The notes below the pieces were generated by a model. The model made no database searches, had not been told where the DNA came from, and saw only the letters and a program-made list of their open reading frames with translations. From assembly GCF_030272615.1 (NCBI RefSeq), contig NC_081413.1, forward strand, positions 330,119,802 through 330,183,801: a DNA stretch of 64,000 nucleotides, read 5' to 3'. This DNA comes from Cryptomeria japonica. Lineage: Eukaryota > Streptophyta > Pinopsida > Cupressales > Cupressaceae. The position numbers and the translations under genes were made by a program. How positions within the stretch are numbered: position 1 is the first letter of the stretch; every line of letters begins with the position of its first letter. Positions 58,862 to 64,000 of this stretch are shown here, in pieces.

Positions 58862-60297
58862 TGTTGACATTTTGAGTTTGTTGGTGTTTTGCATCAAGAT
58901 TTCATTAGTGATATGTTGTCATTGATGTCAATTGAATCGATAAATGGTATTCATGTTATTGCTAATATTGTTGTTTTTGATATTGGCTAGTAACCAGTAA
59001 GAAGAGATTTGTTGAAGATGTTGTAAACTAGTATGTTAAGTTTGTGAGTTGAACCGGTGTAAAGGGTTAAACCTTTATATGTAATGTAGCCGGTAAACCC
59101 TATCAACTGTTAAACCCTAACCGACCAAGTTTGATGGTTTATTATCTAATAAATGGTAATGATGGATACACGTGTGATCATTTGATTAAGGAGATATTCA
59201 AATCATTTTGGCGTGTTTGTTCTTGTCTAGGGAAGGAGCAAAGTGGATTGCATCTAATGCACAACACGTGATGAATTACAAAGTCCAATAGAGCGGTGAT
59301 CATGGAGCGGTTGAAAATGTCTTGAAGAATGTGAAGAGATTGTCATAATTTCTAACGGTCAAGATTGTACCGACTTGTTTGTAATCTTGATGATGAGAAT
59401 TAGGTTTTTGCTGTGTTATCGACCTAATTGATTTCTATTTAAGGTCAATGAAGTTGTTTGTTAAGGTTGTTGTCAAGGTTGGTAGAAAACCCGTTGAGTG
59501 TATAGTTGCCAAACTGGTGAATGGATCTGCACTTTGAGTGAAGGCAAACTGAAGGTTATAAAAGGATCCGATCAAGCAAAAGTAGTGCTAATCAGACAGA
59601 TCAACAAAACTGTTGCTTTCTAACAATCACAATAGAAGTTAAATCCCTTAACCGAGTAAGCTTTAACAAGCTTGATTACTCATTAAATCCTCTAACAAGG
59701 TGGTCCATTAGCTTGGATTCTTAAATCCTCCATCGAGGTTACTCCTAACAGGGTATTGTGCTTCTGACAAGGCATATTTGTAAAATCCCTTAACCGAGTG
59801 ATTCCTAACCAAAATTAGTTCTTAACAAGACTTATTATAAAGCTCTAATAGGCTTTGGCTCCTAACAGGGTGAAATTCGAAAGAGTTCAGATAGCTATCC
59901 TTGTGAGTCTCATCTCACCATGTTTTTTACCTATTTGGGTTTTCCACATATAAACATTTATGTAAGTGGTGAATGATTTTGTGGTTGTGATCTTACTTGT
60001 TTATTTGATTAAATCTCTGATAAGGCATGTTAAGTAGAAGCATTAAGAGATGAATATGTTAAGTTATGATTAAGCATTGTTGATATTCACAAGATTGAAG
60101 TTGTTTACTGTTAAAGTTGTCATAATAGTTAAACCTGTTGATGTCAAGCATTCTTATGAATATTGATCTTGATTGAGATATGTTTACTTTGTTTGACTGA
60201 GTTTGAGTTTGGGAACTTTTGTATCAGTTTCTCAGTATACTGATTCACCCCCCCTCTCAGTATTCTACCAGATACTTATTATTTCATCATACCATCA
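58862..60297 (+). repeat. 5' LTR of copia C
   Basis: 1436 bp, TGTTGACATT...CCATCA. Near its end are the TTTGGGTTTTCCACAT block (59933-59948) and TGATTCACCCCCCCTCTCAG (60241-60260), both related to blocks in element E and copia B. Confidence 0.85.
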
Positions 60298-60312
60298 ATT
60301 GGTATCGGAGCA
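60298..60312 (+). other. Primer-binding site of copia C
   Basis: ATTGGTATCGGAGCA directly follows the LTR, a near match to the tRNA-Met primer site. Confidence 0.85.
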
Positions 60313-60369
60313 TCTCAGGTCCTCTTAATCTAAAAGCCTAACAACTTGAGGAAAATATCTTGTAGATCA

Positions 60370-63300
60370 TGATGAAGAAAGAAGGTTTGAAGTTAAACAA
60401 AGATAACTATAGAATATGGAGTGAAAGAATGAAGATTTACATTAAGAGTCTTGGTAGTCAGTATTGGGAGCATATAGAAAATAAGTATACTACACCTACT
60501 GGACCTCTGACTGATGATCAGAAGAAAGAACAACAAGAAAATCACTAGGCACTAGAAGCTATTATTAGTTCCCTGTCTGATGCCGAATATGTAGATGTTC
60601 ATGGTCTTTAAACTGTATATGAAGTATGGAAGAAACTAGAAGATATTTATAGCGGTGATGAACATGTTAAGATTGCCAAAGAAGAGAGTTTAAGAGGCAA
60701 GTTTGACAACATGAGAATGTCTGAAGGTGAGAATATCCAACAGTATGGTCAAAGGATTAAAGAGATAGTTGGTGAGATAAAGAGTGCAAGAGGGAAAGTG
60801 GAAGATGCCACAATAATCCGTAAGGTACCGAGAACCCTGCTACCGGTCTATGCTATCCGAGTTGCAACTATTCAGGAGCTGAAATCCATTGATAAGACAA
60901 AGGTAACTCTTGACTCTATTATTGGAAAACTTACTGCTTTTAAACTAAATGGCTATGATGGTAGTGTACAGAAATCAGAATATGCATTTAGAGCTTCTGT
61001 CTCTAACCCATCTGTGAGAAGAAGTAGAGATACCAGCCATAACTATGAGTCTAGACCCAACAGAGATGTTGAAGATGAAGACAACTTAGTATAACTTGAA
61101 GCATTGTTGGCAAAATGATTGCCTAGAGGCACTGGTAAATATAGAGGTAAACTACCTTCAAAATGTTTTGCATGCAACAAGTTTTGTCATATAGCAACAA
61201 ATTGCCCTAATGGTGAAAATGAATACAAGAGAGACAAATTTAAGAAATACAAGGGTAAAGGCAAGATAGATTGTCTTGTAGCTATTGACAGTGGTGTTAT
61301 TGATGAAGAATCTAATGATGATGCTAGTGAAGGTATTGTGTTTGTAGCAATTAAGGAAGAAATATCAGATCAGAAGGCACTATTATCTAGAATGGATAAC
61401 TCTGATGATTGGATCATTGATAGTGGCTATTCACATCACATGACAGGTGATCAAAGCAAATTTCTTTCCCTGAAGGAATTTGATGGCAGTGTTGTCAGAT
61501 TTGGCAATGACTCACCCTGTATGGTTAAAGGTAAGGGAGTTATCTCTCTTAATGGGAAAAGAAGTGCTGACAATGTCTATTAGGTTGAAGGCCTAAATCA
61601 CAATCTTCTTAGTGTGGCACAACTTAATGACAAAGGATACCCACTAGAATTCAGAAATGGTATATGCAAAATCTTTGACAACAAAGGAGAATTGATTGCA
61701 ACCGGTAAACAGACCAGAGGTAATCTGTTTCATCTCAATCCTAAAATTAGCAACTGTTTGATTGTGAAAGTGGATGATAGCTGGCTTTGGCATAAGAGAT
61801 TTTGTCATATTAATTTTGACAATATTGTTAAAGTAAGCAAGTCTAAGACAATAAGAGGTATGCTTCAGCTAGACAAGCTGGTTAATTCTCTTTGTAAACA
61901 ATGTCAACTAGGAAGGATGACTTCTTCAACTTTTAAGAGCAAGTCCTTCTCAGCAGAGCACTTGTTAGATTTGGTTCATATAGATCTATGTGGACCAATA
62001 AGAACAAGAAGCATTCAAGGTGACAGATACTTCATGATCTTCATTGATGATTGTTCAAGGATGATGTGGGTCACATTCTTGAAGGATAAAAATGAAGCTT
62101 TTGGTAAATTCAAGGCATTCAGAGCCTTAGCTGAGAAAGAGAGTGGCAAAAAGATAAAATGTCTAAGAACAGATCAAGGCGATGAATTCACTTCTACTAA
62201 GTTCATTAAATATTGTGATGATAATGGTATCAAGTGACAACTTTCTGCACCAAGGACACCACAACAAAATGGTATAGCAGAAAGAAACAACCGGTCAGTG
62301 GTTGAAGCTGCTAGGACTATGTTGATACAAGGTGGTGTATCAATTTTTTTTTGGAAAGAAGCTGTAAGTACAACTGTGTATACAATGAACCGAGTTATGG
62401 TGAAAAGAGGTAAGGACAAGACCCCATATGAGTATTGGTATGGAAGATCACCCAATGTTAGCTATTTTAAAATATTTGGTAGCAAATGTTTTATTAAAAG
62501 AGGTGATTACATAAGCAAATTTGAAGCTAAGAGTGATGAAGGCATATTTCTTGGCTATTCTACCAAGAGTAAGGCCTATTAATGCTTCAACAACCGGACA
62601 TAGAAAATTGTTGAAAGTGCTGATGTTCGTGTAGATGAATGTCCTGAAATTGGAGAAGGAACCAGTTCTGAGAAGAAGGATGAAGATCCTTGCATTTTGC
62701 TTTTGGAACCTGAAACTGTTAAAACAGAAATCAGAAAAGCAAATCCCGATGAACTTGTTCAACCAGAACAAATAAATTCAGAGGAAGATGACAATGATGA
62801 AGCTGAACCTAAAGAGAATGATCATGTTATTGCTAGGTATGTGAGACTGAATCACAGTCCTGAACAAATAATTGGGGATGAGGATGTTGGAGTACTAACT
62901 AGAAGGAAAATAAGAGAGAACTCTTGCATGATATCCACCTTTGAACCTAGAAGTGCTAAAGAGGCATTTGGTGATGATCATTGGGTGAAAGCTATGGAGG
63001 AGGAGTTAGATAAAATTGAGAAGAACAACACTTGGACCCTAGAACCCCGACTAGTAAACAAGAATGTTATAGGTACCAAATGGGTGTTCAGAAATAAGTT
63101 AAATTAAGATGGTGTTGTAGTTGAGAATAAGGCAAGATTAGTATGCAAAGGTTATGCACAAGAAGAGGGAGAAGACTATGGAGAAAATTTTGCACCAGTT
63201 GCAAGACTGGAAGGTGTCAGAACATTTCTTGCATTTGCAGCTCATAAAAAGTTTAAGGTATACCGGATGGATGTTAAGTCTGCATTCTTGAATGGGATAC

Positions 63301-64000
63301 TGGAAGAAGAGGTTCTATATAGAGCAACCTGATGGTTATGCATTGACAGATGATGAAGACATGGTATGCGAATTGCATAAAGCCTTGTATGGATTAAAGC
63401 AGGCACTGAGAGCATGGTATGAATGACTTCATACTCATTTGATGAAGATAGGCTTTACTAGAACCATTGATGACAACAACATTTATTTCAAATCTGAAGG
63501 AGATCAAATACTGGTCAGTGAAGTATTTGTAGATGACATTATATTTGGAGGTAATGATGTCATGAGTAATTGTTTTGCAGATGTAATGAAAAATAAATTT
63601 GAGATTTCATTAGTAGGGGAAATAAATTATTTCATAGGTTTACAGATACAGTAGATGAAGAATGGTATTTTCATTACTCAATCCAAGTATGTGAAAGAGG
63701 TTTTGAAGACTTTCGGTATGAGTGACTATAAACTAGTTGGAACCCTAATGGTTACAGGTTGTAAATTGTCCAAGGAAGATGCATCTAAGTTTGTAGATGA
63801 AAAGGAATACAGGTCAATGATTGGCAAACTACACTATGCTGTTCACAGTCGACCAGATATTGCCCATGCAGTTGGTATTGTTGCTAGATTTTAGAAGAAT
63901 CCAAGGGAGGCACATTTGATGGCAACCAAGAGAATTTTTAGATATCTGAAAGGTACTGTTGACTATGGGTTGTGGTTTCCATATGGTGGAAATTTTGATC
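60370..64000 (+). pseudogene. Copia C gag-pol (fossil, incomplete at window edge)
   Basis: Gag of UBN2 type (about 60370-61100), one zinc knuckle (CFACNKFCHIATNC, near 61160), protease (DSGYSHHMTGD near 61425), integrase (about 61780-62580, including LVHIDLCGP and TPQQNG), RT (about 62960-63660, with [12 protein letters not shown] and VFVDDIIFGG) and RNase H start (from about 63760, HSRPDIAHAV). The order marks Ty1/copia. Confidence 0.88.

Larger units (their letters stand above)
44327..64000 (-). mobile_element. Large LTR element D without recognised pol (runs past the window)
   Basis: A minus-strand fossil bearing three nested insertions. Parts: 3' LTR 44327-49901 (about 1.0 kb once the nested LINE is discounted), purine tract complement at 49902-49911, interior 49912-58451, decayed tRNA-Met primer-site complement at 58452-58465, and the first 396 bases of the 5' LTR at 58466-58861, where copia C begins. 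The two LTR pieces match closely over shared words such as CCAATGCTTGTATTATC. Excluding element E, the interior is about 3.5 kb with no gag or pol domain that I can recognise. This fits a LARD-like passenger element or a very decayed one. Confidence 0.7.
58862..64000 (+). mobile_element. Ty1/copia element C (runs past the window)
   Basis: A fossil with roughly eight breaks in the part seen. 5' LTR 58862-60297, primer site 60298-60312, gag from about 60370, protease, integrase and RT in copia order, and the first part of RNase H at the window edge. It was inserted into the 5' LTR of element D. The five bases left of it are ATTAC, so a matching ATTAC is expected after its 3' LTR. Gag and pol resemble copia B (same layout, DSG protease with SHHMTGD, similar integrase), so both belong to one broad lineage. 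Confidence 0.9.

Noticed and set aside
1-64000. CRISPR arrays, bacterial operons, organelle DNA, rRNA or tRNA genes
   Set aside because: No regularly spaced repeats, no operon-like gene packing and no RNA gene sequence seen; all content fits plant nuclear DNA.

Overview
The window looks like nuclear DNA of a gymnosperm, most likely a conifer. It holds two very long, intronless PLS-DYW pentatricopeptide-repeat (PPR) genes of the expanded, near-identical-repeat style I associate with conifers. They sit in a sea of old, nested retrotransposons (Ty1/copia, Ty3/gypsy chromovirus, plant LINEs with and without RNase H). No bacterial, organellar, rRNA, tRNA or CRISPR features were seen. The species assignment is an inference from content, not from a search.

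Layout. 1-1240: 3' end of a LINE with RNase H. 1241-2125: minus-strand LINE ORF1 relic. 3247-10543: a decayed second LINE lineage (ORF1, endonuclease, RT, no RNase H) split by about 2 kb of unclassified DNA. 11452-14538 (minus): PPR-DYW gene 1. 15990-18720 (minus): decayed chromovirus pol carrying a solo LTR with a perfect target-site duplication (TSD). About 21050-35690: an old copia element ('A') that took in four later insertions: three solo LTRs (21484-22736, 23237-24392, 26331-28074) and one complete copia ('B', 28145-35190, TSD AGGTG). 37017-40373 (plus): PPR-DYW gene 2, a divergent head-to-head paralogue of gene 1 whose flanks are also duplicated. 41036-42499: a compact 1.46-kb LTR element whose only cargo is an unbroken 263-codon non-pol reading frame. 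44327 to beyond 64000: a minus-strand LTR element ('D') with no recognised pol. Its 3' LTR was hit by a 5'-truncated LINE (44589-49148, perfect 15-bp TSD), its interior by a gag-only LTR element ('E', 50762-55788), and its 5' LTR by a copia element ('C', 58862 to the window edge).

Only the two PPR genes look like working host genes. By family they should be organelle RNA editing factors: the PPR tract reads the RNA and the C-terminal DYW deaminase converts C to U. Their repeat parse accounts for every residue in both proteins, and the two tracts predict overlapping but different targets. The retroelements divide into apparent suppliers of enzymes (copia B and C) and passengers without pol (41036-42499, E, perhaps D) that keep the tRNA-Met primer site, polypurine tract and shared LTR motifs. 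Hand-counted LTR divergences are about 6% (41036 element), 7% (E) and 10% (B). At slow conifer rates that means insertions of order tens of millions of years old.
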